Notes: a model not told the origin generated them from the sequence alone. 64,000 bases of DNA from Cryobacterium zongtaii (GCF_002909375.1 NZ_PPXD01000024.1:34890-98889), one strand, 5' to 3'. Positions 34,206 through 43,121 are shown, counted from the first letter of the stretch. Numbers and translations are program-made.

Positions 34206-34612
34206 GCGCCGAAACCCCCAACCGCCAGATCGGTGGCCTCACGCCACGCGCCGGGACTCATGACTTGAGCCGGCTCCAGGCCAGAAACCGCCCTGAACCC
34301 AAGCCAGAAACCGATCGGCAGCCCACAACCGCAGCCCCTGCGGCGGCGGTCAAGCCTTCGCGCACAGCCAAGTCGGCAACCGTTGTGGTCGACTCGACCG
34401 CGAGGATGACTACCTACCTGTCCGCGAACACGCGTGATCGGGCCCGAGCCACGTACAGGGCGACGAGCCACCTCGAGGGGGATAAGAGCTGGTCCGACTT
34501 CGTGGAGCGAGCCATATTGGCCGAGGTTGAACGCCGTGAACTGGCACATCATGCAGGGGAGAGGTATGAGGGCGACAGCTCGCCGCTACCCGTTGGACGA
34601 CCACTGAGCTAG
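34202..34612 (+). CDS. Small ParB-like centromere-binding partner
   Basis: 136 residues. The start overlaps the parA stop as ATGA. The N-terminal half is disordered and basic. The C-terminal half (TARMTTYLSANTRDRARATYRATSHLEG, then WSDFVERAILAEVERRE) looks like a ribbon-helix-helix domain of the kind that binds centromere repeats in type Ib systems. Function is inferred mainly from position next to parA. Confidence 0.7.
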   Translation: MSAETPNRQIGGLTPRAGTHDLSRLQARNRPEPKPETDRQPTTAAPAAAVKPSRTAKSATVVVDSTARMTTYLSANTRDRARATYRATSHLEGDKSWSDFVERAILAEVERRELAHHAGERYEGDSSPLPVGRPLS

Positions 34613-34731
34613 GTGTGTCTTCCATCCGTTTAGCACGACGGGTGATGGCACTGCAGGGGACAGGCACAGGCTCAGCTAGTCAGGATTCCAGCCCGAATTC
34701 ATCACCGCACAGCCACCGAAGGAGCAGAACC

Positions 34732-35100
34732 ATTTCAACATCGCGCACGATCACCGGGAACCTGGCCGCAGACGTCGAGGTAGTAAAGGCCGGCAGTATC
34801 AACATCACAAAATTTCGAGTCATCGAGAACACGGGGGAGTACCGCGCGGGCAGGTATATCGAGCACGTCGATCCGACGACGCATTTTGTTGAAGCTAAGT
34901 TCGAGCTGGGGGAGAACGCAGCGGCCACGCTGCACAAAGGAGACGCCGTGATCGTCGTCGGCCGCGAGCACACCAAAAGCTGGGGCGCCGAAGGGTCCAG
35001 GACTTTCGGTCGGGTCATCGACGCTGACCACATTGGCGCCGATCTCAGTCGCGCCGTTGCGCAGATCCGCCGCAACAGCAAGCCCGACGACCAGACTTAA
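34732..35100 (+). CDS. ssb: Single-stranded DNA-binding protein (OB fold), probable ATT start
   Basis: About 122 residues. SRTITGNLAADVEVV near the N terminus and FVEAKFELGENAAATLHKGDAVIVVG match the SSB OB fold, followed by a short basic tail without the acidic C-terminal tip of housekeeping SSB. The ideal AAGGAG (34719-34724) lies 7 bases before an ATT at 34732, and SSB homology begins exactly there. The nearest standard start in frame is GTG 34615, which would add 39 low-complexity residues. SSB genes are common in conjugative leading regions. Confidence 0.72.
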   Translation: MSTSRTITGNLAADVEVVKAGSINITKFRVIENTGEYRAGRYIEHVDPTTHFVEAKFELGENAAATLHKGDAVIVVGREHTKSWGAEGSRTFGRVIDADHIGADLSRAVAQIRRNSKPDDQT

Positions 35101-35252
35101 TCGACTACGCGGCGCCGCCCCATCCAGTGGCGAGGACTTCGCGCAGGTGACCCGCACCAGCGCAACAAACGCGCTGACAGCGCTCACGAGCACGATCGTC
35201 GAGCGGCACGCACCACCACGAATAACGCGGCACAGCCGCGCCCCACAAGCAA

Positions 35253-35290
35253 CGCCCCGGGCCGTTCTCTCTCCCGGCCGGGGGCGTCTT
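35253..35290 (+). terminator. Hairpin downstream of ssb
   Basis: CGCCCCGGGCCG pairs with CGGCCGGGGGCG (one mismatch) around a ten-base loop, followed by TCTTC. It could end transcription from either side, since a minus-strand gene ends at 35304. Confidence 0.6.
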
Positions 35291-35303
35291 CACTGCCAGC
35301 TGG

Positions 35304-35561
35304 CTACGGCCTCACGGAACGATTGCGCGCGACCACCACGAGGTGCAGCAAAAACCCGACCGCCAGGAGCCCGCCCATCTCGATGCAGGCAGGCAGCAAG
35401 AACGCCGCCCAGCCGTTACGCAGCAGGTACGCGACCACGAGTCCGCCGATCACGACGACGCCCGAGAGGGCGCCGACGCGCATAAACGACGCGACCCGGT
35501 AGAAGAACTCACCCCATGGAGACACCCAGTAGTGGCTCCGTGCGCGGCGTTGAGGGCGCAT
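35304..35561 (-). CDS. Small membrane protein
   Basis: 85 residues from ATG 35561 (MRPQRRARSHYW); the open frame extends further up without support. Two hydrophobic helices lie near residues 27-47 and 52-75, with a basic N terminus. No family was recognised. Confidence 0.5.
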   Translation of the reverse strand: MRPQRRARSHYWVSPWGEFFYRVASFMRVGALSGVVVIGGLVVAYLLRNGWAAFLLPACIEMGGLLAVGFLLHLVVVARNRSVRP

Positions 35562-35751
35562 CAAGCCATTGTGAGCGGACTCATGACCAATCCGCCAGAT
35601 CTCCACTCCGGCAAACCGTCCAACTAGCCGGACTGAAAGAAAATCTTGGTAGCCACGGAACGCCACGGTCGCCGGTGCTCCAGGCGATCAGGGGCACGTC
35701 CGGGTGGAAATCCGCGTCGCAACGCGGGGCGCAGGGGGGAGCGGTGGCGGC

Positions 35752-36483
35752 CTATTTCTGCTTGGGGCGTACGGGCTGTGCTTCGGCACGGTCGGCGCGG
35801 GTGCGTTGCTCGCGTTCGCTCGTGTGTGACTGGTCGAAGTCGGCGTGCAGCTGGGTGAGCTGCTGCTCGAGGGCGTCCCGCACGTCTGTGACGCGCTGTT
35901 CGGCGCAGGAGCGCTCCCGGGCGGCCTCGGCCATGGCGCTGTCGCGTTCGCTGGTGACCGTGGCCAGGCGCCCGGTGAGCACGAGCGCTTCCGCCCGGGC
36001 GCTCTCCCGCTCCACCCGGACTTGGTCGAGCAGCTCCCGGGTATTCGATGCGTCAGTTTCTGCCCGCTCGGCGCGCGCCGACGCAGCATCGCCCTGCGCG
36101 GCGGCGTCCCGTTCGGCCGCCACAGCCTCGTCCCTGGCCGCTGTGGCCGTTGTGAGGATCTCGCGGGCGTCGGTGAGCTGTGCGGCCGTAGCCGCGTTCT
36201 CGACCCTCAGGGCGGCGACCTGGTCCGTCAGGGCGGTGATCTCCGTGGCCGCGCGTGCGTTGTCCTCGCCCGCGGCGACCAGGTCGCCCTCGAGCGTGCC
36301 GGCCCGCTGCTCAAGCGCCTCTAGGACGGCGCGGAGTTCGTCCTCCACGGCCGCGGCTTCCTCAGCTGCGGCGTCCGCTTCGGCCCGCGCGGCCTCAGCC
36401 TTGCGCATGGCGGTCTCGGCCCGGTTGGCGCGGGCGGCCGCGGACGCGACCTGCTCGGCCGCGTCTGAGGTGACGGCCTCGAT
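35752..36483 (-). pseudogene. Truncated KfrA-like coiled-coil protein gene
   Basis: The reading frame (minus strand) is a long Ala/Glu/Arg-rich heptad coil, ending in RADRAEAQPVRPKQK. It stays coherent upstream of the first ATG (36408) to about 36483, encoding DAAEQVASAAARANRAE, and then stops matching. The N-terminal DNA-binding domain expected for KfrA-like plasmid proteins is absent, and unrelated sequence takes over. A recombination or insertion probably removed it. A short product from ATG 36408 is possible. Confidence 0.55.
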
Positions 36484-36583
36484 TCAAATGGACCGCGGCA
36501 ATCCTGTTCGCAGCTCAAACCCTGGAAAGTCTCGTCGGCACCCTGGCGGGAGCTGTTGACGCTATCCCCTGTTGCTTCCACCG

Positions 36584-37169
36584 TTAGAAATCGCCCAGGT
36601 CTTCTATCCATCGCAGGATGACGGATTCTGCGACAGGAGCGTACTGACGAACGTCCCCCCCCAACGTTGAACTGTTGGCCGCGCTCGGCGAATATGTTAT
36701 GGACGTGGCCGTGGATGATTGGCAGGCCCCGGTCGACGGGCCGATGTGGCAGGTATCTGTCGTGATCCTGTGAATCCCCGGCATACGGAAAATGGCAAAC
36801 AACGACTCGGTGCGTTCCGATGGAGTGTTCGAACTCCTCGGGGAGGATGCTCCATCCGGCGTTCTCGTACATGCGCAAGAATCTGGCTGCGCTTCGACCC
36901 CCTTCAAACGATCCCGCTATTCGGTCGTGGTTTCCGGGAACGAGCCGTTTGTCGCCGCGAAGCTGCGCAGTGAGATCAATCTGGCGCTCAATGTCTTGCC
37001 CTCGAGCCAGGTAGCCAAGGTGATACACAACATCCTCGGCCGCTACTGCCGCATTCCAATTCTCGATGAGTGTCTCATTCATCTCCTGAACATCTCGAAA
37101 CGGTCGATTGCAGTACTTATTAATGTTCGCGTGGGAGAAATGCGTGTCGCTCGTCCACCAGGTGGTCAT
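36584..37169 (-). pseudogene. Metallophosphoesterase with a frameshift in a G8 tract
   Basis: The frame starting at ATG 37169 has calcineurin-type motifs: TSDTHFSHANI (DxH), DDVVYHLGY-like, VPGNHDR (GNHD), VVCHFPY and IIHGHVHN (GHxH). It covers small YfcE-like phosphoesterases. After HVHN the frame derails at eight C (plus strand 36655-36662). With seven, the product continues as DVRQYAPVAESVILRWIEDL and stops at 36584, about 195 residues. DVVYHLGYLA has Leu-Gly where a metal-ligand Asp is usual, so activity is uncertain. A sequencing error is plausible. Confidence 0.7.
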
Positions 37170-37285
37170 GCTGTCACTTTGTCCTGCATTGAGGTCCTAG
37201 CAACTACTTGGCTTAAGAATGAGTTCATGAGTGCGACCTCGCTCTGTTCTGCACTCTCCCAGGCGGATCACTGGGCGGACTTTGG

Positions 37286-37762
37286 TCAGTCGGGTAACGC
37301 TACGTCGAGAAAATACTTTTCAAGGTCGCCCAAGTAACCCACCGACAAGGGGTCCACCTCGAAAGGTTCGTCGTACAAGTTGACCAAATCGTGCAGGTGG
37401 GTGAGCACGCCGCGGGTAGCCTTCTGGCGGAGCCACACATCGTTGAGCCGGCGAGTCGCGTCGAGCACGTTGTCGTTGCCATTCAGGATGTCGCTGGCAG
37501 ATTCGGCGAGTTCTATTTCTGCAGCACGCACAGAGTCCATCCTGCCGATGCCACAGGCCACCAGTACGCGTTGGAGGGTCTCTTCGACTTCGATTGAATC
37601 TGGGCTAAGCATGATCGCCAGGTCAAGGACCCTGTCATCGCCTTCCGGCCGGGCAAGTTCCACCGAGGCCCATGCGGACAATGATTTCCAATCCACAATT
37701 CCCAACACGGCTTCGGCCGCGATGCGCTCCAAACTGCGCTCTAGCGGCACCTTAACCACCAA
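37286..37762 (-). CDS. Acidic hypothetical protein, candidate immunity protein
   Basis: 158 residues, strongly acidic (many Asp and Glu) and mostly helical, without recognised motifs. Its start overlaps the end of the upstream frame by 11 bases, so the two are translated together. The upstream product looks like a small C-terminal toxin domain, and an acidic partner encoded directly behind fits an immunity protein. That role is inference; nothing in the sequence proves it. Confidence 0.5.
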   Translation of the reverse strand: MVVKVPLERSLERIAAEAVLGIVDWKSLSAWASVELARPEGDDRVLDLAIMLSPDSIEVEETLQRVLVACGIGRMDSVRAAEIELAESASDILNGNDNVLDATRRLNDVWLRQKATRGVLTHLHDLVNLYDEPFEVDPLSVGYLGDLEKYFLDVALPD

Positions 37763-38245
37763 TCTTTGTCTTTGGATCTACGCGCATCCCGGTCCTGACA
37801 TTTTCCACCCAGTGAGTCGAATAGGTAACCTGATTGAATTCCCAGGACGTCGATGTCTTCTTGACCCAGTCGGCGGATACCCCACCGTATTGGCGCGCAT
37901 ACAACCAAGCATGAGCGGCTCTTGGATCTTCCATTTCCCGGTACTGCGGTTGGGTGTTCATCAAGTGATCCACACTGTGCAGTGCCCATTCGGCGTTTGC
38001 GTCGCTCCAGGACTTGACGTCCGGCAGGTGAATGATGTGGGCTCCGCGGCTTCGAGAGTGCTTCGAAGCAGCTGGTTAGATTCCACCACCACATCTTCGC
38101 CGTCGATTTCCGTGATGGAGTGCCCGACCAAAGCCGCGTCCGGGTGGAGGGATCTGAGAACGGGCCTGCCGAAAGAGCGAGCGCGGTCAATGTTGAGACG
38201 GGCCGCTTGGGTCTGTTGGAAAAGGTTCGAGTTGGACATAGTCAT
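37752..38245 (-). pseudogene. Toxin-like gene interrupted by a frameshift
   Basis: Two frames join into one plausible protein of about 164 residues. The first (from 38245) begins MTMSNSNLFQQTQAAR and runs to LLRSTLEAAE. The second continues as GAHIIHLPDVKSW and later HAWLYARQYGGVSADWVKK, ending VDPKTKIGG at 37752. The change of frame falls near 38045, not in a long homopolymer. The family is not recognised. The arrangement with an acidic downstream partner suggests a toxin and immunity pair, now damaged. Confidence 0.5.
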
Positions 38246-38251
38246 TAGACG

Positions 38252-38878
38252 CTATCGCGTGGCCCCCCGCTTGTGCAGGAGCCGAGGACCGTCCGTACAA
38301 TCGACCCCGGCGACGCCATTGACGGTTGCTCCCGTGGCGGCTGCCCCCACGTTGTAGGAGAAGTTCGTTCCCCAGTTCTGAGCGCCCGGGAACGGAGGGA
38401 GGCCGTTGCGGTTGACGTACTGTGAGCCTGTCGAGGCTGACAGGTTGATTCCCCACTGGTGAGAGATCGCGCCGCCCAAAGAGCCGTTGAGGTTGTACGC
38501 CGTGTACCCCGAGGCCTTTATGTAGAGCGTGAGTGTGGAAGTGCCACACGAGCCAATGACCGTGTTGCGGGCTCCGTCGGCGGTTTTCACCTCGCCCGTC
38601 TCAGGATTGAATTTGGGTGTTGCGCCCTCTGCGCTCTCGGCGGGGGTGCCCGTCGGTACCGCATATTGCCAGCCATCGTCATCGGTACGAACGTCGTAGC
38701 CATAGGTGGCAGCCCGTTCGGCGTTGAACCCGTTGAACGTCAGCGTCATAGTGACTTGGTCATCCACCGCGTCTACCGTGTCAGCTTGGTCGGCGGTGCT
38801 CGCTGCAAGTGAGCTTCCCAGCGCGAGAGCGACTGCCAAGATCCCAGTGCCGATTTTGCCCATTCGTGTCTTCATCAT
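38252..38878 (-). CDS. Secreted protein of unknown family
   Basis: About 208 residues from ATG 38878 (GGGGAGA just upstream). The signal peptide is clear: MMKTRMGKIG, a hydrophobic core and LGSSLAASTA as a likely signal-peptidase site near residue 27. The mature part is rich in Gly, Thr, Asn and has two Cys (GSCGTST and GVDCTDG), consistent with a disulphide-bonded beta-rich secreted protein. No family was recognised. Confidence 0.6.
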   Translation of the reverse strand: MMKTRMGKIGTGILAVALALGSSLAASTADQADTVDAVDDQVTMTLTFNGFNAERAATYGYDVRTDDDGWQYAVPTGTPAESAEGATPKFNPETGEVKTADGARNTVIGSCGTSTLTLYIKASGYTAYNLNGSLGGAISHQWGINLSASTGSQYVNRNGLPPFPGAQNWGTNFSYNVGAAATGATVNGVAGVDCTDGPRLLHKRGATR

Positions 38879-39373
38879 TCTCCCCATCCAGGCCCTGTCC
38901 GAAATGCGCATCCCGCCCCCCCCGCAGAACCTTGACCCCATCAAATGCGCATCCTCGGCAAATATCAGTCCTCACTTTGACGGCCCCCCTTTGGGGGCCG
39001 CGCGGCCCTCAAGCCTTGGCGGCGGATGCGCCCGAGTTTGCAGCTGGCCAGCGTGAGCCTTTTTGCTCTTTCGTCGGGGGATCAAGCCGTCGTCACAGGT
39101 TCGGCAAAACTTTCCCCCCGCTGCGCTCCTCCAAAACGTCGCATGATGGGCACCGCCAGAACGGGTTGGTCGGTGACCCTGCGGGCAGCATTGACACGAG
39201 GCACCGCTCACAGTTCGAAGTGGCCAGGGGGTCAGAATCCATGGCGATACCAAACCGGCGCTTGTGCGAGCACAGTGCCCCATCTGCCGCGGAATGTAGC
39301 AACGCATCAAGAACTGCACTATCAGTTGCATCACTTGCAACACTAATTGCAGCTCGTGTGCTAGCTTTTCGGA
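38879..39373. other. Intergenic stretch with a possible 49-residue zinc-ribbon gene
   Basis: On the minus strand, 39093-39242 could encode a 49-residue protein with CERC and, 20 residues later, CPSC, a zinc-ribbon spacing, but no ribosome site is visible. Just upstream of the gene at 39374, GTTGCATCACTTGCAAC (39321-39337) is a near-palindrome that could be an operator. Otherwise nothing is supported. Confidence 0.35.
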
Positions 39374-40591
39374 ATGGACTCACGAACTGAACTGGAATTG
39401 GTGCTCCTCCGAGGGGAGCGGGAGCGCATGTCGCAAGAACTGCGGCGGCTAGATGTGGAATTGGGGCGCCGGGCAGAGGCTGCGCTGGCGGCTGATCAAT
39501 ACACAACGAAATCCTCTTTGGGCCGGCTACTCGGCTTCTCACACACTCACGTTGGAAACCTGATCGAAGCGGCCAGGACAACCCCTCCGCGGGAACATGC
39601 GGAGCGCGTCCCCGTCATGGACAACACCATCGCTGGTGACTACGTAACGTCGATCGGTGCACGGATCGTCCGATCCGTGTCCGGCTTTGACGCCGGTGAC
39701 GTGCTGGTGCAATCAGGCCTCGATCCGCGGCTCTTCGCAAGCGAAGACGATGACCGCGTGAGGGTGCCGTACATGCTGTGGCAGCTTGACTCCGGCGATT
39801 GGCTCGGGGTCGGGATGGCGACAGTCGGGTACGGCGGAACTGGATGCGGGTATTCGCGCAGCGCTTTGACCCGTGCCGGTGCTTCTGAACGAGTCGCTCA
39901 CGAAATCGTCCGATGGCGTTTTTGCGATGCGGTCGACATTGACGATGAAGACACCTGGATCAAGACAAGTGAGTGGCCCGTACACAGCCGGAGCACTCCA
40001 ATGGTCGTGGATGACCGCATGGTTGTGCTTTTTGGTGATGGTCTTCGATCCATCCGCTCGTTCCACGACAACATCTACTCGGATCGAGAGCGACGTAACG
40101 CGGCCGGGGAATCTTCTTACCCGTCCGTCACCCAGGAAGCGCACCTCGAGGCTTGGCTTCACTTCCTTGACGACGCTGAGAACCTTCCTGAATGGGCCCA
40201 GGGCCCCCGAACTGCTCGCGTGTTTCGCAATGAAAACGCTGCTGCCGAGGACGGATTTACCGCTACCTCAGCATCATGGGGACGCTGGGGGCAGGCCACG
40301 CATCCATGCGTTGTTATCGAACAGGGACATGTTCAGTTGTGGGGCTTCTATTACCGCCCGAGCGACACTACCGAATACCTGCCGGCGGAAGCGTACGCCG
40401 TTCTTAGTCTCGCCAATGTCTACCCCACATCTCTCGCTGAGCGAGACGAACGAGTGGCACGGCCCTGGTCGCGCTTCATCGCGAACTTCGTTACGCAGAA
40501 GGACGGCTTGCCTGACCGAATCGACATCTCCGCCACGGGCACGCAACAGGTGGCCTATCGGCCCTCCGTCCCCGTCACTTATGCAGGCTGA
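39374..40591 (+). CDS. Large hypothetical protein with N-terminal coiled coil and HTH-like segment
   Basis: 405 residues. Residues 5-35 are a charged coil. TTKSSLGRLLGFSHTHVGNLIEAA near 45-68 looks like a helix-turn-helix. The remaining 300 residues are Trp- and Asp-rich (MLWQLDSGDWLGVGMATVGYGG, PYMLW, YYRPSD) with no recognised family and could be a binding or sensor domain. It stands alone between a promoter-like gap and the convergent VOC gene. I cannot assign a function. Confidence 0.55.
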   Translation: MDSRTELELVLLRGERERMSQELRRLDVELGRRAEAALAADQYTTKSSLGRLLGFSHTHVGNLIEAARTTPPREHAERVPVMDNTIAGDYVTSIGARIVRSVSGFDAGDVLVQSGLDPRLFASEDDDRVRVPYMLWQLDSGDWLGVGMATVGYGGTGCGYSRSALTRAGASERVAHEIVRWRFCDAVDIDDEDTWIKTSEWPVHSRSTPMVVDDRMVVLFGDGLRSIRSFHDNIYSDRERRNAAGESSYPSVTQEAHLEAWLHFLDDAENLPEWAQGPRTARVFRNENAAAEDGFTATSASWGRWGQATHPCVVIEQGHVQLWGFYYRPSDTTEYLPAEAYAVLSLANVYPTSLAERDERVARPWSRFIANFVTQKDGLPDRIDISATGTQQVAYRPSVPVTYAG

Positions 40592-40734
40592 GCGCGTTGC
40601 GCTCAGCTGGCGGCGGCCAGTCAGCGGGCCACCCAGCCAGCGTTCCCGAATGACAGCGGGACGCTCGAAAACGATCAATTCCGGCAGCCCGCGCCACTAT
40701 GGAGGGTTCCCACAAGCCGCGCGGGCCACGAGCA

Positions 40735-41100
40735 TTAGTCCACGGGCGAGACGCGAATGAGATTCCCGTCCGGGTCTGCAATCACGAACGTCCGACCGAA
40801 GACGTCATCGTGTGGCTCCTCAACGATGGCGACGCCCTTGGCCTTCCACTCCTCAAACACCTTGTCTACTGCGCCCTCCGTCCCAGGAATCATCAGCCCT
40901 ACCTCGGACGTGCGCGGGGTGCTGGGCACCGCGTGCTCGTTGCGCCCTGTCCACAGAGCAAAGAGCACGCCGGGGGCAACCGGGAAAGCCACGTACCTCG
41001 GGCTGGTGAAGTCGGGTTCGATCTTGAAGAGGTCGCTGTAGAACGCGGTGGCCGCCTCAGCGTCCTGGACCTGGATCAGAAAGAGGTTGGGTGCTGACAT
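40735..41100 (-). CDS. VOC (glyoxalase/bleomycin-resistance fold) protein
   Basis: 121 residues from ATG 41100, preceded by AGGAG 7 bases upstream. NLFLIQVQDAEAATAFYSDLFKIEPDF and VIADPDGNLIRVSP are standard VOC half-module patterns, the last Glu/His ligands being partly replaced. Such small proteins act as dioxygenases, isomerases or antibiotic-binding proteins. It is divergent from the WYL regulator, which probably controls it. Confidence 0.85.
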   Translation of the reverse strand: MSAPNLFLIQVQDAEAATAFYSDLFKIEPDFTSPRYVAFPVAPGVLFALWTGRNEHAVPSTPRTSEVGLMIPGTEGAVDKVFEEWKAKGVAIVEEPHDDVFGRTFVIADPDGNLIRVSPVD

Positions 41101-41192
41101 GGGCATCTCCTGTCGAGTGGTACTTACGGTGTGGTTCAAGCCAATCGTCTAATCACGCCACCTGCTGTCAGGTTTTGCGAGAGAGTTGTCCA

Positions 41193-42152
41193 ATGAAAGC
41201 TGCCCGGCTGCTAAGCCTGCTTCTCGTGCTCCAAACCCGTCAGCGCGTGACGAGCATCGAGCTGGCGGAGCGCTTAGAGGTCTCGGTGCGGACGATCCTT
41301 CGCGACGTCGAAGCTCTCTCGACGGCCGGCGTACCTGTCTACGCCGAGCGAGGCAGACACGGTGGCATCGTCCTCCTCCCCGGCGCACGCCTGAATGCGT
41401 CACATCTGGAACCGGCCGAGATGGACTCACTCTCGCTCGCCGGCCTCGACAGTGCGCAGCGCGCGCAACTGGGGATAACGGCCGCTCACGACATGGCCAT
41501 CCGGAAGATCGCGGCCCGCCGTCTTGCGGGCACAAACGGGGACACAAACCTGGCTGAGCTCGTCATCGTCGACAACTCCGGATGGCTCGCCGCCGAAGTC
41601 CGCGAAACGCGCGTTGCAGATCTGGCGTTGACGTTGCGCTCTCGCCCGCGGCTGCGCATCCACTACCGCCGAAGCGGTGCCGAGCACGCCACTCGCCGAG
41701 ACGTCGACCCCTATGGGCTGGTTTCAAAGTCCGGCCGGTGGTACCTCGTGGCCGATGTCGACGAGACAGCTAAGCTCTTTAACCTCGAACGGCTTGAACG
41801 CTACGAAGCCCTCCGCGAACCCGCGACGACACGACCCGATGAAGACCTGCGATCGGTTTGGTCTGAACTCAAGCATCGCTCCGAGCGCCCCGGGCAAGTC
41901 GTCGTAACGGTCAAGTTGAGAGGAACGCGAATCGACCTCGCCCGACGCATCCTAGGCAGCCGCCTGCGAGAGGCCGGATCAAATGAAGACGGATGGCAAC
42001 TGTTCACGGTCAGCTACCCCGATGTTGAATCTGTCCGCCAGCTCCTTCAGTTTGGCGATCACATTGAAGTTCTCGCCCCCGAACGCGCCCGCCAACGGAT
42101 CGTCGAACTCGCTACAGGCCTCGCCAAAAGACACAACACACCGCCCGCATAA
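41193..42152 (+). CDS. YafY-type HTH/WYL transcriptional regulator
   Basis: 319 residues from ATG 41193. The N-terminal HTH_11 domain reads SLLLVLQTRQRVTSIELAERLE, then RTILRDVEALSTAGVPVYAERG. The WYL domain follows near 130-210 (LRIHYRR, VDPYGLVSKSGRWYLVADV) and a C-terminal extension near 230-315 completes the PafC/YafY layout. WYL domains bind ligands, often nucleotides or DNA ends. The gene is divergent from the VOC gene with a 92-base gap holding both promoters. Confidence 0.9.
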   Translation: MKAARLLSLLLVLQTRQRVTSIELAERLEVSVRTILRDVEALSTAGVPVYAERGRHGGIVLLPGARLNASHLEPAEMDSLSLAGLDSAQRAQLGITAAHDMAIRKIAARRLAGTNGDTNLAELVIVDNSGWLAAEVRETRVADLALTLRSRPRLRIHYRRSGAEHATRRDVDPYGLVSKSGRWYLVADVDETAKLFNLERLERYEALREPATTRPDEDLRSVWSELKHRSERPGQVVVTVKLRGTRIDLARRILGSRLREAGSNEDGWQLFTVSYPDVESVRQLLQFGDHIEVLAPERARQRIVELATGLAKRHNTPPA

Positions 42153-42158
42153 CTGCGA

Positions 42159-42247
42159 CCGAAAACGGTGTCAGAACCACCTACCGAAACGACGCTCTTT
42201 CGGCAGATTTGATTCCGAGCAGATTCTTGGACAGTAGTTCTGACACC
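42159..42247 (+). repeat. 81-bp palindromic element, left copy
   Basis: The unit 42167-42247 begins GGTGTCAGAACC and ends AGTTCTGACACC, so it has its own terminal inverted repeats, and is preceded by CCGAAAAC. An inverted relative of equal length lies at 43010-43090. Together they bracket the Imm-5-like gene. Confidence 0.75.
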
Positions 42248-42339
42248 TTTGCGGGCTGCCCCCGAGCGATGGATGTAGCGCAGCTCAGAAACGATCGAAT
42301 TTGGTCCGAACGCATGAAACCGGTGAGCCGGCCACCGCA

Positions 42340-42387
42340 AACGTGGTCCGTATCGAAACCACCTTTCGGGAGGTTTGGTTTCGGTGC
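42340..42387 (-). terminator. Possible hairpin downstream of the Imm-5-like gene
   Basis: Around 42355-42383, GAAACCACCT can pair with AGGTTTGGTTTC (imperfect) around TTCGGG. It follows the stop of the minus-strand gene ending at 42388. Confidence 0.4.
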
Positions 42388-42912
42388 CTAGTTTCGGGTC
42401 CGAATCGCTGAGTCGAGTTCGCTCATGAGCTGCGTCACTCGTGAGCTGCCGGACGGCGCGGACGGGTATCGACGAAGTATTTCCGGCAGGGGCGAAATCG
42501 CCCGATCGGCCAGACTGCGAACCCCATCGCTATCCGTGATGCCTGTTCTTAGCTCGGCAACCCGCACGGCGCAGGCCGCGGCACGGAGAATATGTCCGAC
42601 CTGCGATGCTTTCGCGATCGGGTGGAGGTAAGCGGCCGCTGCGGCGTCGCCGCAGGCCAGTGCTGCGAGCTGGGCGGTCTCCTCAGAGACGCTCTTGGCG
42701 GCACGGTGTGATGCGAAGGCGGCCGTTCGTTGCAGGTTTGAGCGTGGAGCACCGCCGGCAAACAGTCGGGCGGCGTCGATCGCATCGCGAGGTCGTGAGT
42801 CATTTGGGGCAGCGGCTTCGAAGTCGGGGAGTAGGGCCTGTGCGCAGTCGGTGGCGAACCGGACGACCGCTCGCAGTTCATCCATCGTCAGATCAAAGTC
42901 GCCGGTTCCCAT
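42388..42912 (-). CDS. Imm-5-like putative immunity protein
   Basis: 174 residues from ATG 42912 (MGTGDFDLT). Conserved patterns LRAVVRFATDCAQALLPDFE, RPRDAIDAARLFAGG and AAFASHRAAK match the helical Imm-5-like family often annotated as putative immunity protein. Such genes can be orphan immunity genes against contact-dependent toxins. No toxin is adjacent. Upstream, CGTTTGCGAGC (42964) and GCTCGCAAACG (43001) form a perfect inverted repeat that may control it. The gene lies between two inverted 81-bp elements. Confidence 0.7.
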   Translation of the reverse strand: MGTGDFDLTMDELRAVVRFATDCAQALLPDFEAAAPNDSRPRDAIDAARLFAGGAPRSNLQRTAAFASHRAAKSVSEETAQLAALACGDAAAAAYLHPIAKASQVGHILRAAACAVRVAELRTGITDSDGVRSLADRAISPLPEILRRYPSAPSGSSRVTQLMSELDSAIRTRN

Positions 42913-43009
42913 CTGCCCATTGTCCCGCGGGTTTGTAGGAATCCTCAATCGCCCGAAACTGATCGTTTGCGAGCGCAAGTCACCGTGGCTTTGCCTACCT
43001 GCTCGCAAA

Positions 43010-43098
43010 CGTTTCAGAACCGCTGTCCAGGAATCCGGTCACAATCAAATCTGCCGAAAGAGAGCCGTTTCGACAGTTGGTTCTGACACCGTTTTCGG
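43010..43098 (-). repeat. 81-bp palindromic element, right copy (inverted)
   Basis: Reverse complement of the left copy with scattered changes: both contain CTCTTTCGGCAGATTTGATT and terminal GGTGTCAGAACC-type repeats, here CGTTTCAGAACC at the inner end. The outer flank GTTTTCGG mirrors CCGAAAAC of the left copy. Confidence 0.75.
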
Positions 43099-43121
43099 AG
43101 GGTGCGGGAAGTACTGGCGAG

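Noticed and set aside
42167..43090. Integron attC sites around the Imm-5-like cassette
   Set aside because: The 81-bp units lack the attC core (GTTRRRY with R and L boxes) and no integron integrase is present; MITE-like elements fit better.
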